A stretch of DNA of 64,000 nt from Motiliproteus sp047633175. Its GTDB lineage: Bacteria > Pseudomonadota > Gammaproteobacteria > Pseudomonadales > Balneatricaceae. The stretch spans positions 1 through 64,000 of the forward strand of contig JBLIEQ010000009.1 in assembly GCA_047633175.1 (NCBI GenBank), written 5' to 3'. The position numbers and the translations under genes are program-made. The notes beneath the pieces were generated by a model. That model was not told the DNA's origin. It searched no databases and worked only from the letters and a program-made list of their open reading frames with translations. Shown here one piece after another: positions 17,588-27,143 of the stretch (position 1 is its first letter; every line of letters begins with the position of its first letter).

Positions 17588-18062
17588 AGTCGACATAAAA
17601 ATGTTGTTTGAACGTCAGCGGGTAGGCCGGCTGATTGGGATCCGGCTGAATCTGGAGGTCAAAGCTGAGAATTTCATCGTCGGTAAACCGAAATTCGCTG
17701 ATGTAATAGATCGCTTTGCCCTCACGCACCTGCACGAACTCCAGGTTCTGAACCTGGCCGATCAGATTAGTAAAGGTACCGGTGACCCGCGCCGTCACCG
17801 CCGCGTTCTGGTGACGAGTATCCAGCACCGCGATATTCACCAGCCCACTCACCTTACTACGCGTAATCGAGTAGTTCTTAGCCACCTCTGCGGTCAGGAA
17901 GGTGCTGTTGACGGCATTGTAATGCACCTGATAATGATCGAGTGCCTTAAACTGCTCGGCGCTTGCCAGGCCCGAAAATAGGACTAAGGCCAGGGCCAAC
18001 GTCCGGCTCAAAGTCCGGCTCCAAGTAGGGCTCAAAGTAGGGGTATAGCTCGAAAGACGCAT
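17586..18062 (-). CDS. DUF4426 family exported protein
   Basis: A 158-residue protein with a signal peptide (ALALVLFSGLASA, cut near residue 35), then a beta-rich domain with FTDDEILSFDLQI. The family is linked by context to metW and rdgB in many gammaproteobacteria; function unknown. The signal region contains four 12-base repeats read as PTLS-PTWS-RTLS-RTLA, which lengthen it before the hydrophobic core. Confidence 0.88.
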   Translation of the reverse strand: MRLSSYTPTLSPTWSRTLSRTLALALVLFSGLASAEQFKALDHYQVHYNAVNSTFLTAEVAKNYSITRSKVSGLVNIAVLDTRHQNAAVTARVTGTFTNLIGQVQNLEFVQVREGKAIYYISEFRFTDDEILSFDLQIQPDPNQPAYPLTFKQHFYVD

Positions 18063-18125
18063 GTATGACTCCTTATTTTATAGATCGCGGCTCGGCTATA
18101 ACCCTCAACCACGCTTTAGCGACCC

Positions 18126-18716
18126 CTATTGGGTCACGTGATAGATGGCGATCTCGCCCAGCATATTGGGCCAGAGTGTTGTAATCCAGTGATCACGATG
18201 CTTACTGTTGACCACGGTCCGCTTCACAATATGGATGTTTTTTTGGCGACACAGTGCCTCAAAATCCTTAAAGGTACAGAAGTGGATATTGGGAGTATTG
18301 TACCAAGTATAGGGAAGAAATTTGGAGACCGGCATCTTGCCTTTAAGCGCCAGATAAAAACGTGCCCGCCAATGGCCGAAATTAGGGAAGGTGACGATGA
18401 TCTCCTTGCCGACACGCAGCATCTCATCCACCACCAGGTCGGGACGCTCGACCGCCTGCAGTGCCTGGGTCATGATCACCACATCGAAGCTTTTATCCTG
18501 GAAGTTGGTCAAACCCTGATCCAGGTCCTGCTCGATCACATTGACCCCTTTATCGATGCAGGTCGCGATATCTTCCGGGTTAATCTCCATGCCGTAGCCA
18601 TGGACCTGTTTGTCCTGCTGCAGAAAGTGCAGCAGCTCGCCGCCACCGCAACCCAAATCCAGCACCCTCGAACGGGGCTTGATCCACGCCTGAATAATAT
18701 CCAGATCGACCCGCAT
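18126..18716 (-). CDS. metW: Methionine biosynthesis protein MetW
   Basis: A 196-residue SAM-methyltransferase-fold protein (LDLGCGGGELLHFL) always found with MetX; reported in Pseudomonas-type bacteria as needed for homoserine acylation. Its ATG overlaps the metX stop by one base (TGATG), so translation is coupled. Confidence 0.95.
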   Translation of the reverse strand: MRVDLDIIQAWIKPRSRVLDLGCGGGELLHFLQQDKQVHGYGMEINPEDIATCIDKGVNVIEQDLDQGLTNFQDKSFDVVIMTQALQAVERPDLVVDEMLRVGKEIIVTFPNFGHWRARFYLALKGKMPVSKFLPYTWYNTPNIHFCTFKDFEALCRQKNIHIVKRTVVNSKHRDHWITTLWPNMLGEIAIYHVTQ

Positions 18717-19888
18717 CAGGAAGCCTCCGCCTGTGGTTCGACCACCTCAATCTCGGCGGCGATACGCTGCATATAACGTCCGAAAGCATCCATATACCGG
18801 GGAATAGGGATCAGGAAAGCATCATGGCCATGGGTTGATTCGATCTCGACATAGCTGACATTTTTTCCTGCAGCAACCAGTGCATCCACCACCTCCCGGG
18901 AGCGTTCCGGCGCGAAGCGCCAGTCGGTGGTAAAGGAGATCAGCAGAAAGCGGCACCGAGCCGCTTGCAGCGTGGCCACCAGATCACCCTCAAAATCGAC
19001 GCTCGGATCAAAGTAATCCAGCGCTTTGGTCATCAGCAGATAGGTATTGGCATCAAAGGTCTGGGAAAAACTTTCGCCCTGATGGCGCAGGTAACTCTCG
19101 ACTTCAAAATCCGCATCGTATTTATAGCTGAGTTTACCGCTGCGCAGCTCCCGACCAAACTTCTTGCGCATCGCATCGTCAGACAGGTAGGTGATATGGC
19201 CCAGCATCCGTGCCAGTATCAGGCCCTGTTTGGGGATCGTGCCGTGGTCTTTATAGCGTCCCCCATGAAACTCGGGATCTTTGCTGATCGCCTGGCGCGC
19301 GACCTCATTAAAGGCGATATTTTGAGCAGTTAGCTTGGCGGCAGAGGCGATCATCAGACAGTGCCTGATGCGCTCGGGATAATCGATCGACCAACGCAGC
19401 GCCTGCATGCCACCCAGGCTGCCTCCCACCACCGCGGCCCACTGCTCAATCCCGAGCCGATCGGCCAGGCACGCCTGGCTCTGCACCCAATCTCTGACGG
19501 TGACGATCGGAAAGTCGGGGCCATACTCGGTGCCTGTTTCAGGGTTGATGCTCTGGGGACCGGTACTGCCGTGACAGCCGCCCAGATTATTGAGTCCCAC
19601 CACAAAAAAGCGGTTGGTATCGATCACTTTGCCCGGACCGACCGCCGCATCCCACCAGCCCGGCTTGGCATCATCGGAGCTGTGGTAACCCGCCACGTGA
19701 TGATGACCACTCAGGGCATGACAGATAAGCACGGCATTGCTGCACTCCGCGTTAAGCTCGCCATAGGTCTCGATCACCAGCTGATAGCGGGGCAATACCC
19801 GACCGCTGCGCAGTGACAGCGGCTGATCGAACTGCAGTATCTGGGGGGCCACCACACCGACGGAATCGGCAGCAATCTGTTCAGGCAT
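18716..19888 (-). CDS. metX: Homoserine O-acyltransferase MetX
   Basis: Acylates homoserine, the first committed step to methionine. A 390-residue alpha/beta hydrolase with nucleophile Ser in GGSLGGMQALRW and catalytic His in STHGHDAFL. In gammaproteobacteria the MetX fold can use succinyl- or acetyl-CoA and the sequence does not settle which. A MetY-like sulfhydrylase fragment at the right edge of the window suggests direct sulfhydrylation. Confidence 0.95.
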   Translation of the reverse strand: MPEQIAADSVGVVAPQILQFDQPLSLRSGRVLPRYQLVIETYGELNAECSNAVLICHALSGHHHVAGYHSSDDAKPGWWDAAVGPGKVIDTNRFFVVGLNNLGGCHGSTGPQSINPETGTEYGPDFPIVTVRDWVQSQACLADRLGIEQWAAVVGGSLGGMQALRWSIDYPERIRHCLMIASAAKLTAQNIAFNEVARQAISKDPEFHGGRYKDHGTIPKQGLILARMLGHITYLSDDAMRKKFGRELRSGKLSYKYDADFEVESYLRHQGESFSQTFDANTYLLMTKALDYFDPSVDFEGDLVATLQAARCRFLLISFTTDWRFAPERSREVVDALVAAGKNVSYVEIESTHGHDAFLIPIPRYMDAFGRYMQRIAAEIEVVEPQAEAS

Positions 19889-19939
19889 TAGGGGTTCCGA
19901 TAGTCAAAAAAGGCCACGTTCAGGCCGGGCTTGTCTGGA

Positions 19940-20485
19940 TCAGTGCAATAACCGCTGCAACTGCGACTGCAACACCTGAATCGCCAGGAAGATCAGAATC
20001 GGCGACAGATCCAGCCCGCCGATCGCCGGCACGATTCGACGCGCCAGCTTAAACAGGGGCTCGGTCAGCTGACTGATCAACTGAGGGGCGGGATGGTAGC
20101 TGTTGGGAGCGACCCAGCTGATCACCACCGAGGCGATCACCGCATAGAAATAGATATCCAGGATCAGCCTCAGCAGGCCGACCAACGAGGTCAGGGTTAC
20201 CGCCAGCAGATCGATGCCGCGGCTATTTATCAGCAACAGCAACAGCAGCGTTGTTGCTTTGACCACAAACGCCAGCACCAACGCCGAAAAATCCTGCCCG
20301 GCTATCTTAGGGATCACCTGTTGAAAGGGCGCCAGCGGCACCTTGGTAAACTTGGCCACCGCCTGGGAGATCGGATTATAAAAATCGGCATGCGCCAACT
20401 GCAATAAGAATCGTAACACCACGATCAACGCAAACACGTCGCCGAGGGTGCGAATAATCAGGGATAAGGTTTCAGCGCCCATCAA
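19940..20485 (-). CDS. YggT family membrane protein
   Basis: A 181-residue inner-membrane protein with two YggT repeats. Each has paired hydrophobic helices and a conserved NP or NSYHPAPQLISQLTEPLFKL segment. It sits between metX and proC in the same order as Pseudomonas. Role uncertain; some homologues are linked to osmotic or cell-shape functions. Confidence 0.92.
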   Translation of the reverse strand: MMGAETLSLIIRTLGDVFALIVVLRFLLQLAHADFYNPISQAVAKFTKVPLAPFQQVIPKIAGQDFSALVLAFVVKATTLLLLLLINSRGIDLLAVTLTSLVGLLRLILDIYFYAVIASVVISWVAPNSYHPAPQLISQLTEPLFKLARRIVPAIGGLDLSPILIFLAIQVLQSQLQRLLH

Positions 20486-20644
20486 TCAGTCTCTTTGGTT
20501 AGGTCTATTATAAGTATCTGGGATCACTGACCGGGATGCCAGTGGGCTTGATGATAGAGGCCATGCCGATCCATTGCCAGCCTTGACGCTCTCGCTTCAT
20601 AGCATTGTTCGTCTTGAGAATCTTGATAGCCACCAACGCCCAGC

Positions 20645-21481
20645 TTAATCGTTGCCGAGCTCCGCCGCCATCGCCCGGCCGCGTTCGGCGTTGACCTTCA
20701 TCGCCTCAGCCACCAACCCAGATAGATCACCGCGCTCAAAGCAGAGCACCGCCTGTTCGGTACAGCCCTTAGGCGAGGTGACCCTGCGACGCAGCTCGGC
20801 AGGGCCGACATCACTTGCCAGGGCCATCTTAGCGGCGCCCAGCGCCGTCTGCAGGGTTAATCGAGCACTGGTTTCACGGCTCAGCCCCTGGGCCTCGCCT
20901 GCATCGATCATCGCCTCCATCAGCATAAAATAGTACGCGGGGCCGCTGCCAGATACCGCTGCCACAGTATCTATCAAGGCCTCGCTATCGACCCACTCGG
21001 CGATACCCACTGCCGCTAACAACAGCTCTGTCTGTTCCCGCTGTCTCTGAGACACCTGCGCATTGGCATACAGGCCGCTGGCACCGGTCTGAACGAGCGA
21101 TGGCGTGTTAGGCATACAGCGCACCAACGCCACATCGCCACCTAACCAGCCCTCCAGGCTAGCGCACGGAATTCCTGCCGCCACCGAGATCACCAGAGGT
21201 CGAGAATGCTGCACCTCCTCGGCCAGTGTACGGGCAACCGCCTGCATCATCTGCGGTTTAACAGCCAGTATCAACACCTCTGCGGCCGCGACCGCCTGGT
21301 TGTTGTCGGTACTGGTTCGAATGCCCAGCCGCTGCCCAAGCTCATCGAGTCTCGCCTGATCGCGCCCGGTGCCCCAGATGCGATCCGCCGGATAACCCTG
21401 TGCCAGGAGCCCACCCATGATCGCTTGCGCCATATTACCTGCACCGATAAACGCCAGAACGGGATATTCTTTATCTTTCAT
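20645..21481 (-). CDS. proC: Pyrroline-5-carboxylate reductase
   Basis: Last step of proline synthesis. The 278 residues have a Rossmann motif (FIGAGNMAQAIMGGL) and the dimerisation/active-site motif AAVSGSGPAYYFMLMEAM. It lies downstream of yggS. Confidence 0.97.
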   Translation of the reverse strand: MKDKEYPVLAFIGAGNMAQAIMGGLLAQGYPADRIWGTGRDQARLDELGQRLGIRTSTDNNQAVAAAEVLILAVKPQMMQAVARTLAEEVQHSRPLVISVAAGIPCASLEGWLGGDVALVRCMPNTPSLVQTGASGLYANAQVSQRQREQTELLLAAVGIAEWVDSEALIDTVAAVSGSGPAYYFMLMEAMIDAGEAQGLSRETSARLTLQTALGAAKMALASDVGPAELRRRVTSPKGCTEQAVLCFERGDLSGLVAEAMKVNAERGRAMAAELGND

Positions 21482-21577
21482 AATTGTACCTATACTGATG
21501 CGTGTCGATGTTGGTTTTTTTTCAAAAGCTATTACAACAGTGATTCAAATGGCTATTAAAGCCGCAGCTAAAAGGGG

Positions 21578-22270
21578 CTATTCCAATGTTTCTCGCACAC
21601 CAAAGATCGCGGTGCCTATCCTGACGACTGTCGCGCCTTCGGCCACCGCGGCCTCCAGATCGTCGCTCATCCCCATCGACAGCGTACTCATCTGCGGCGC
21701 CAGGGGTTGGAGTGCTCTAAGCAACAGCCGCAGCGCCGCAAATGCCTCGCGCTGGCCGGTCTTATCCAGGCCAGCGGCGGGAATCGCCATCAGTCCACAG
21801 AGCCGCAATCCTGGCAAGCCCTGTACCTGCCGCACCAGATCTGCCGCCTGCTCCGGCAGAATGCCGGACTTGCTCGCCTCCCGGCTGATATTGATCTGGA
21901 TACAAACCTTTAACGGCGACTTAGTCGCTGGCCGCTGCTCGCTCAGGCGTTGCGCGATCTTGAACCGGTCCAGGCTATGAAACCAGTCAAAATGTTCGGC
22001 CACCGCCCGGCTTTTATTCGATTGCAGCGGCCCGATAAAGTGCCAGCAGATATCCAGGTCAGCCAGCTGTTCGATTTTAGGCAAGGCATCCTGCAGATAA
22101 TTCTCACCAAAATGTCGCTGTCCCGCACTATAGGCCTGCCGAATCATCTGCGCCGGTTTGGTTTTACTCACCGCCAGCAAGGTCACACTCTCGGGCAAAC
22201 GCCCGAATCTTTGCTCGGCATCACTGATACGGGTTAAAGTCGTGCTAATCCTGTTGGCAATGCTACTCAT
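21578..22270 (-). CDS. PLP homeostasis protein YggS
   Basis: A 230-residue single-domain PLP-binding barrel with no known catalysis; keeps PLP levels balanced. PLP lysine in LLAVSKTKPAQM, then HFGENYLQDALPKI and GLMAIPA. The ATG at 22270 gives the normal length; an in-frame codon at 22312 would add 14 residues. It is divergent from pilT, as in Pseudomonas. Confidence 0.95.
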   Translation of the reverse strand: MSSIANRISTTLTRISDAEQRFGRLPESVTLLAVSKTKPAQMIRQAYSAGQRHFGENYLQDALPKIEQLADLDICWHFIGPLQSNKSRAVAEHFDWFHSLDRFKIAQRLSEQRPATKSPLKVCIQINISREASKSGILPEQAADLVRQVQGLPGLRLCGLMAIPAAGLDKTGQREAFAALRLLLRALQPLAPQMSTLSMGMSDDLEAAVAEGATVVRIGTAIFGVRETLE

Positions 22271-22348
22271 CGGCTTTTCTTTAAGTAATAATACTGGCTG
22301 CAAGTTACTCACTCTATTGGATTGACCTATAAGGGTCCAGAGTCTGTC

Positions 22349-23383
22349 ATGGATATCACCGAACTGTTAACGTTTAGCGTGCAACAGAACGCATCTGATC
22401 TGCATATCTCCGCTGGCGTTCCGCCAATGATTCGTGTCGATGGCGATGTGCGACGCATCAAGATGCCATCCCTGGATCACAAGCAGGTTCATTCGCTCGT
22501 CTACGAGATCATGAACGACAAGCAACGTAAGGACTTCGAGGAGTTCTTCGAGACAGATTTTTCGTTCGAGATCCCAGGCCTGGCACGCTTCCGGGTTAAC
22601 GCCTTTAACCAGAATCTCGGTGCTGCGGCCGTATTCCGTACCATTCCTACCAATATCCTCTCGATGGACACACTCGGTATGGGCAAGGTCTTTAAAGATC
22701 TCGCTGACAAGCCTCGCGGCCTGGTGCTGGTCACCGGACCCACCGGTTCAGGCAAGAGTACCACGCTGGCGGCCATGGTCGACTACGTTAACGACACCCG
22801 TAACGACCATATCCTCACCATCGAAGATCCGATCGAATTTGTGCACCATAGCAAAAAATGCCTGGTCAATCAGCGCGAGGTACATCGCGACACCCTGGGG
22901 TTTTCCGAGGCGCTGCGCTCGGCGCTGCGTGAGGATCCGGATATTATCCTGGTCGGCGAGATGCGGGATCTGGAGACTATCCGCCTGGCATTGACGGCGG
23001 CTGAAACAGGGCACCTGGTGTTCGGCACCCTACACACGACCTCTGCCGCGAAGACCATCGACCGGATCATCGATGTTTTCCCAAGCGATGAAAAATCGAT
23101 GGTACGCTCGATGCTGTCCGAATCCCTGGAGGGGGTTATCTCCCAGGCGTTGCTCAAGAAACCCTCGGGAGGCCGGATCGCAGCGCACGAGATCATGACC
23201 GGCACCCCGGCGATCCGCAACCTGATCCGCGAAGATAAGGTGGCGCAGATGTACTCAGCAATTCAGACCGGTGCGGCACACGGGATGCAGACGATGGATC
23301 AATGTCTGCAGACGATGGTCAAGAAAGGCCTGATATCGCGTGAGACGGCCCGTGAAAAAGCCAAGATGCCGCAAAACTTTTAG
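22349..23383 (+). CDS. pilT: Type IV pilus retraction ATPase PilT
   Basis: Hexameric ATPase that powers pilus retraction and twitching. The 344 residues start MDITELLTFS as in relatives, preceded by AAGGG. Walker A GPTGSGKSTT, Walker B ILVGEMRD, His box TGHLVFGTLHT, and the retraction motif AIRNLIRE are all intact. Confidence 0.98.
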   Translation: MDITELLTFSVQQNASDLHISAGVPPMIRVDGDVRRIKMPSLDHKQVHSLVYEIMNDKQRKDFEEFFETDFSFEIPGLARFRVNAFNQNLGAAAVFRTIPTNILSMDTLGMGKVFKDLADKPRGLVLVTGPTGSGKSTTLAAMVDYVNDTRNDHILTIEDPIEFVHHSKKCLVNQREVHRDTLGFSEALRSALREDPDIILVGEMRDLETIRLALTAAETGHLVFGTLHTTSAAKTIDRIIDVFPSDEKSMVRSMLSESLEGVISQALLKKPSGGRIAAHEIMTGTPAIRNLIREDKVAQMYSAIQTGAAHGMQTMDQCLQTMVKKGLISRETAREKAKMPQNF

Positions 23384-23470
23384 GAAGCTGACCGGCCCTT
23401 TATTTTAAGAGGAGCGCAATCGGTGAGCGGAACCGACCATTAACCATTAACAATTAACTAGGGTACCCGA

Positions 23471-24628
23471 GTGGACTTTACACAGCTTCTAAAGGTCATG
23501 GTAGAGAGGGAGGCCTCCGACCTCTTTGTAACAGCCGGCGCTCGCCCTAGTGTCAAGATCGACGGCTCCGTTAAGCCTCTGACCCGCGATTCGCTCACCG
23601 CCGAACAGGCACGATCGCTGACCTACAGCACCATGAACGACGCTCAGCAATCCGAATTCGAATCCACCCATGAGTGCAATTACGCGATCAGTGCCCCGGG
23701 CATAGGTCGTTTTCGAGTGAGCGCCTTCTTTCAGCGCAACTCGCCTGGCATGGTGCTGCGGCGCATCAAAAATGAAATCCCGACGATGGATGAGCTGCGC
23801 CTGCCGCCGGTGCTCAAGAAACTGGCGATGTCCAAGCGAGGGCTTATCCTGTTTGTAGGAGGGACCAGTACCGGTAAAACCACCTCGCTGGCCTCGATGA
23901 TCGACTATCGCAACGAGAACACCAGAGGTCATATCATCTGCATTGAGGACCCGATTGAATTTATTCACGATCACAAGAAATGCATCATCACTCAGCGCGA
24001 AGTCGGGATCGACACCCCCAGCTTTGAGATCGCGCTAAAGAACACCCTACGCCAGGCTCCCGATGTGATCCTTATGGGCGAGATCCGCAGCAAAGAGACC
24101 ATGAGCTACGGACTGCAGTTTGCAGAGACCGGACACCTGTGCCTTGCCACCCTGCACGCCAACAATGCCAACCAGGCGCTCGATCGTGTCATCAGCTTCT
24201 TCCCCCCCGAGCACCACGGTCAGTTGTGGATGGATCTGTCACTGAACATGAAGGCGATCATCGCTCAACAGCTGGTACCACGCGCCGATGGTAACGGCCG
24301 GGTTGCCGCAATCGAGGTGTTGATCAATACCCCGCTGGCCACCGACCTGATTCGCAAGGGCGTGGTCCACGAACTTAAAGAGCTGATGAAAAAATCGACC
24401 ACTATCGGCATGCAGACCTTCGACCTGGCGCTGTTCAAGCTGTTTGAAGACGGGGAGATCACCTACGAGGATGCGCTTGCACATGCGGATTCGGCCAACG
24501 ATCTGCGCCTGATGATCAAGCTATCGGCCGAATCCAACCCCAAGCTGCAGGAGAAGATAACCGGCTCCTCGGCCGAGGGAGAGATGTTTTTCCTCCAGGA
24601 TGATAACGACTTCCTAAACGAGCCTTAA
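23471..24628 (+). CDS. pilU: PilT-like ATPase PilU
   Basis: PilT-dependent accessory retraction ATPase, 385 residues, GTG start. Walker A is GGTSTGKTTS, Walker B LMGEIRS, His box TGHLCLATLHANN. The C-terminal region lacks PilT's AIRNLIRE and instead has DLIRKGVVHELKELM, as in PilU. Its terminator has been split by an integrated element beginning 36 bases after the stop. Confidence 0.97.
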   Translation: MDFTQLLKVMVEREASDLFVTAGARPSVKIDGSVKPLTRDSLTAEQARSLTYSTMNDAQQSEFESTHECNYAISAPGIGRFRVSAFFQRNSPGMVLRRIKNEIPTMDELRLPPVLKKLAMSKRGLILFVGGTSTGKTTSLASMIDYRNENTRGHIICIEDPIEFIHDHKKCIITQREVGIDTPSFEIALKNTLRQAPDVILMGEIRSKETMSYGLQFAETGHLCLATLHANNANQALDRVISFFPPEHHGQLWMDLSLNMKAIIAQQLVPRADGNGRVAAIEVLINTPLATDLIRKGVVHELKELMKKSTTIGMQTFDLALFKLFEDGEITYEDALAHADSANDLRLMIKLSAESNPKLQEKITGSSAEGEMFFLQDDNDFLNEP

Positions 24629-24663
24629 ACAGCCCGCAGCCTAAGAACAGCAGACACTAAAAA

Positions 24664-24681
24664 GGCACCCTCGGGTGCCTT
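24664..24681 (+). repeat. Left attachment site (attL)
   Basis: The 18-bp core GGCACCCTCGGGTGCCTT, itself a 6-bp hairpin with CTCG loop. To its left is the native arm AGACACTAAAAA of the pilU terminator. To its right element DNA begins, and the long T-tract is lost (TTGGTGCC), so termination after pilU may be weakened. Confidence 0.85.
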
Positions 24682-24743
24682 GGTGCCTTTCTGTATTACC
24701 TAAGCCATTGAATATCAATGAAGCAGGAAGACAACTAATCCTA

Positions 24744-24756
24744 AGGTGTCACACCT
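24744..24756. promoter_or_regulatory. Palindrome near left end of the element
   Basis: AGGTGTCACACCT, 62 bases inside attL. The identical palindrome occurs near the right end at 32829-32841. It is likely an integrase or directionality-factor binding site, or an operator. Confidence 0.5.
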
Positions 24757-24833
24757 AAATGTATTAATTTTTGCTAAGAATGGATTTTGACAGAAGCGTC
24801 TAAGTGACATCGTAGCCCTGTAAAACTAGGTTT

Positions 24834-25673
24834 TTAGCACTGTCCGTTATCTACGGCAGCCCCTACAGTCTTTCCTCTGTATGTTAGATAATCGAAGAAC
24901 CAGCGCTCACCAGCTCGTAATTCAGCAATGCTAACCTCCGTTTCATCAAACGCAACAAAGCTGCCATTTATGCCAGCTACGCCTTCTATGCGGTCAGAAA
25001 AGCTTTTTTCAATTACACGTATTTCTTTTTCTTGCTCAGTGGTTATGTCTTGGCTATGAACCAGCTTCCACTCACACTGGTAATTTTCGTCGTCTGGCAG
25101 CTCGGTGTCAGGCGAGTGGGTAACCAGCACCATGATTAGGTCGTCAGGGTATTTAGCAGAATACTTGCTTAACTTCTCTGCTAGTTTGTCTGAAAATTTG
25201 CTTAACCTGTCTGCAAAATTATCTGGAAATGCTGGGCGACAGTAGCGCGAAGTCATCCATGCTCTTAAATTATGCTTGTAGCGTTCAGAAACATGGTGAT
25301 GTGCTGATGGTGAAAACAGTCCAAAGTGCTCACGTGGAAGCTGGAAACGATAGCGCATTTTAAGCTCTAGCGTTCCAGCATCAGCGTGTACAGAGTTTAG
25401 TATTGGGACGTGAAGTTCTCGAGGGCTATACCCCCCGATAAGGCGTTGATGAGGAGGCTGATCTAGGAGTACGCCTCCAATTAACTCTAGCCATGGCTCA
25501 TCGCGATACGATTCATTAGCAATGCAGCATGTTTGAGTGACCACAATAAAAAGTTGGCATTCATTTCCGCCTTTACTATTGATGTGCCAGACTAACCAAT
25601 CAGGGAGCTGGTCTCTCCCGATTAGAGACCATTGCTGCCAACCATTTTCAATAAGAGGGCTTGTTCGTGCCAC
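24834..25673 (-). CDS. Unrecognised protein, third gene of the TIGR04255 operon
   Basis: A 279-residue protein that I do not recognise; predicted soluble, with no signal or membrane segment. Visible features: the N-terminal half has LFIVVTQTCCIANESYRDEP followed by WLELIGGVLL, and the middle has helical, charged heptad-like stretches (FADRLSKFSDKLAEKLSKYS). GTG start with AAGGA upstream, 27 bases after the HTH gene, so it is probably last in a three-gene operon. Could be an effector or a sensor partner; no catalytic motif is evident. Confidence 0.75.
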   Translation of the reverse strand: MARTSPLIENGWQQWSLIGRDQLPDWLVWHINSKGGNECQLFIVVTQTCCIANESYRDEPWLELIGGVLLDQPPHQRLIGGYSPRELHVPILNSVHADAGTLELKMRYRFQLPREHFGLFSPSAHHHVSERYKHNLRAWMTSRYCRPAFPDNFADRLSKFSDKLAEKLSKYSAKYPDDLIMVLVTHSPDTELPDDENYQCEWKLVHSQDITTEQEKEIRVIEKSFSDRIEGVAGINGSFVAFDETEVSIAELRAGERWFFDYLTYRGKTVGAAVDNGQC

Positions 25674-25700
25674 GTTGCTATCCTTGCCTTGATGCTACAA

Positions 25701-26318
25701 TTAAACACTCATCAGCTTAATGTCATCTGAGGGCGATAGTTTTTTTCCTTGCTTGTCCGAAGTGAGCGCCTTTTGTTGAGAAAAAATATTCTTCATAGCT
25801 ATGTATGCCGCCTTGAACTGGGCTGGCTTCACCTCTGTACCTATAAGCAGCTCTTGTAGCTTATATTTTTCGCTAGGAACTCGGTATTTAAGAACTTTCC
25901 CCAGTGCTTTAGCATCAGAAGCATCAACACAAGATAGCGCTTCTATAACCACATCTAGGCGATGCTGATTTTCTGGTTTCAAGTTCCCATCGCTGGAAAC
26001 CCAGTCATATATAGCTTGTCGAGTAACTCTGAAGATGCTGGCAGCTTGAGTTTTATTGAGACCGTATCGCTCAAGGACTGCTGCGGGAGTAAGAACGTGT
26101 TCTCGCTCACTATCGAGAAGGACTGCCCCCATTCCCTGTATATCAGAGGGAGGAGTCAGAATAATAATAATTTTACCGCTAGTTTGATTCCATAATGGAA
26201 TAAGGTCTGGCAGCGGAAAATTACGAATAGGCTCTGCCGCGCTCAATAAATGACGGTTAGTAAAATAACCGTCATTAGCGTCAAAGCTTGGCTCATATTG
26301 AGCTGTGTGACCAATCAT
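25701..26318 (-). CDS. HTH-domain protein, second gene of the TIGR04255 operon
   Basis: A 205-residue protein with a Xre-like helix-turn-helix in the middle (GLNKTQAASIFRVTRQAIYDW), flanked by a 75-residue N-terminal region and a helical C-terminal region. Its ATG shares one base with the upstream stop (TAATG) and has GGAGG ten bases away, so it is coupled to the TIGR04255 gene. It may be an operon regulator or antitoxin-like component; direct repeats upstream of the operon are candidate binding sites. Confidence 0.75.
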   Translation of the reverse strand: MIGHTAQYEPSFDANDGYFTNRHLLSAAEPIRNFPLPDLIPLWNQTSGKIIIILTPPSDIQGMGAVLLDSEREHVLTPAAVLERYGLNKTQAASIFRVTRQAIYDWVSSDGNLKPENQHRLDVVIEALSCVDASDAKALGKVLKYRVPSEKYKLQELLIGTEVKPAQFKAAYIAMKNIFSQQKALTSDKQGKKLSPSDDIKLMSV

Positions 26319-27115
26319 TATCGCCAATCCTCCAATGCTTGAGGGGCTACCGCCTTCCTGAATGCATGAGACGCAGCCTTGTGTAGTTCATCCATTATCG
26401 CTACAACTGTAACCGAATCAAAGGGTATCAGAGCATTTGACTGAGTACAGTGGTCGGTATCCAAAATAACGGAATTTGTAACCTGCTGAGGTTCCCCCAG
26501 AGGCGTGTATAGATCTAACAAATCTTGTGGGACGGTCATTTGATTAGCCATTATATGACTACGCATTATCAATGCACCATGCTCAGTAGGATTGTAGAAT
26601 TCTAGTCGCCCCTGCGTTGGTGCATCGGTTTTAAAGTCATCAAGCGCAAGAGGCAGAAACCGATCTTGGAGAATGTCAGAAACTTGATGCTCATCAGTTG
26701 GGGAGATCAAGTCGATATAGCGAATACCAATGCCTTGATAGTAATCAAGAGCCACTATTTCACTATAAATATCAAGGAATTCAAGCAACCTCTTAGAGAA
26801 GTCTTCGAACCCAGCATAGGCGGTGGTGTGAAGGAAGATCCTGTTTGATTGGATTGCAACTCCCCACTTCTTGTCTACGCTAGTGAATACATAGCGAATG
26901 TTTGCTGTGTTTTCACTTTGAGTAACCCCTTCCGGTGACACATGAATCTGAACGTCCTGTAAGCTTTGCTGCTTATAGTCCGGATAAAGCTTCCGAAGTG
27001 TATCTTGGATCTGTGGAATGTAGCGCAAAAGGTTCGCTAGCGGCTGAGTTTGCACCATTCCAACAACATACACCAATGGCGCTTTTGATAGCTGCCCAAT
27101 AGGCTGATATGCCAT
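26318..27115 (-). CDS. TIGR04255 family protein
   Basis: A 265-residue protein that I assign to the sporadically distributed TIGR04255 family. Features: LVYVVGMVQTQPL opening, IPQIQDTLRKLYPDY, a central W-containing region, TAYAGFEDFSKRLLEFLD, then GIGIRYIDLISP, which is the most characteristic part. Function unknown. First gene of the operon, with AGGAAGGG seven bases before the ATG. The assignment rests on pattern memory, not a search. Confidence 0.7.
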   Translation of the reverse strand: MAYQPIGQLSKAPLVYVVGMVQTQPLANLLRYIPQIQDTLRKLYPDYKQQSLQDVQIHVSPEGVTQSENTANIRYVFTSVDKKWGVAIQSNRIFLHTTAYAGFEDFSKRLLEFLDIYSEIVALDYYQGIGIRYIDLISPTDEHQVSDILQDRFLPLALDDFKTDAPTQGRLEFYNPTEHGALIMRSHIMANQMTVPQDLLDLYTPLGEPQQVTNSVILDTDHCTQSNALIPFDSVTVVAIMDELHKAASHAFRKAVAPQALEDWR

Positions 27116-27143
27116 AACTTAACCCTTCCTGATTCGATGCTCG

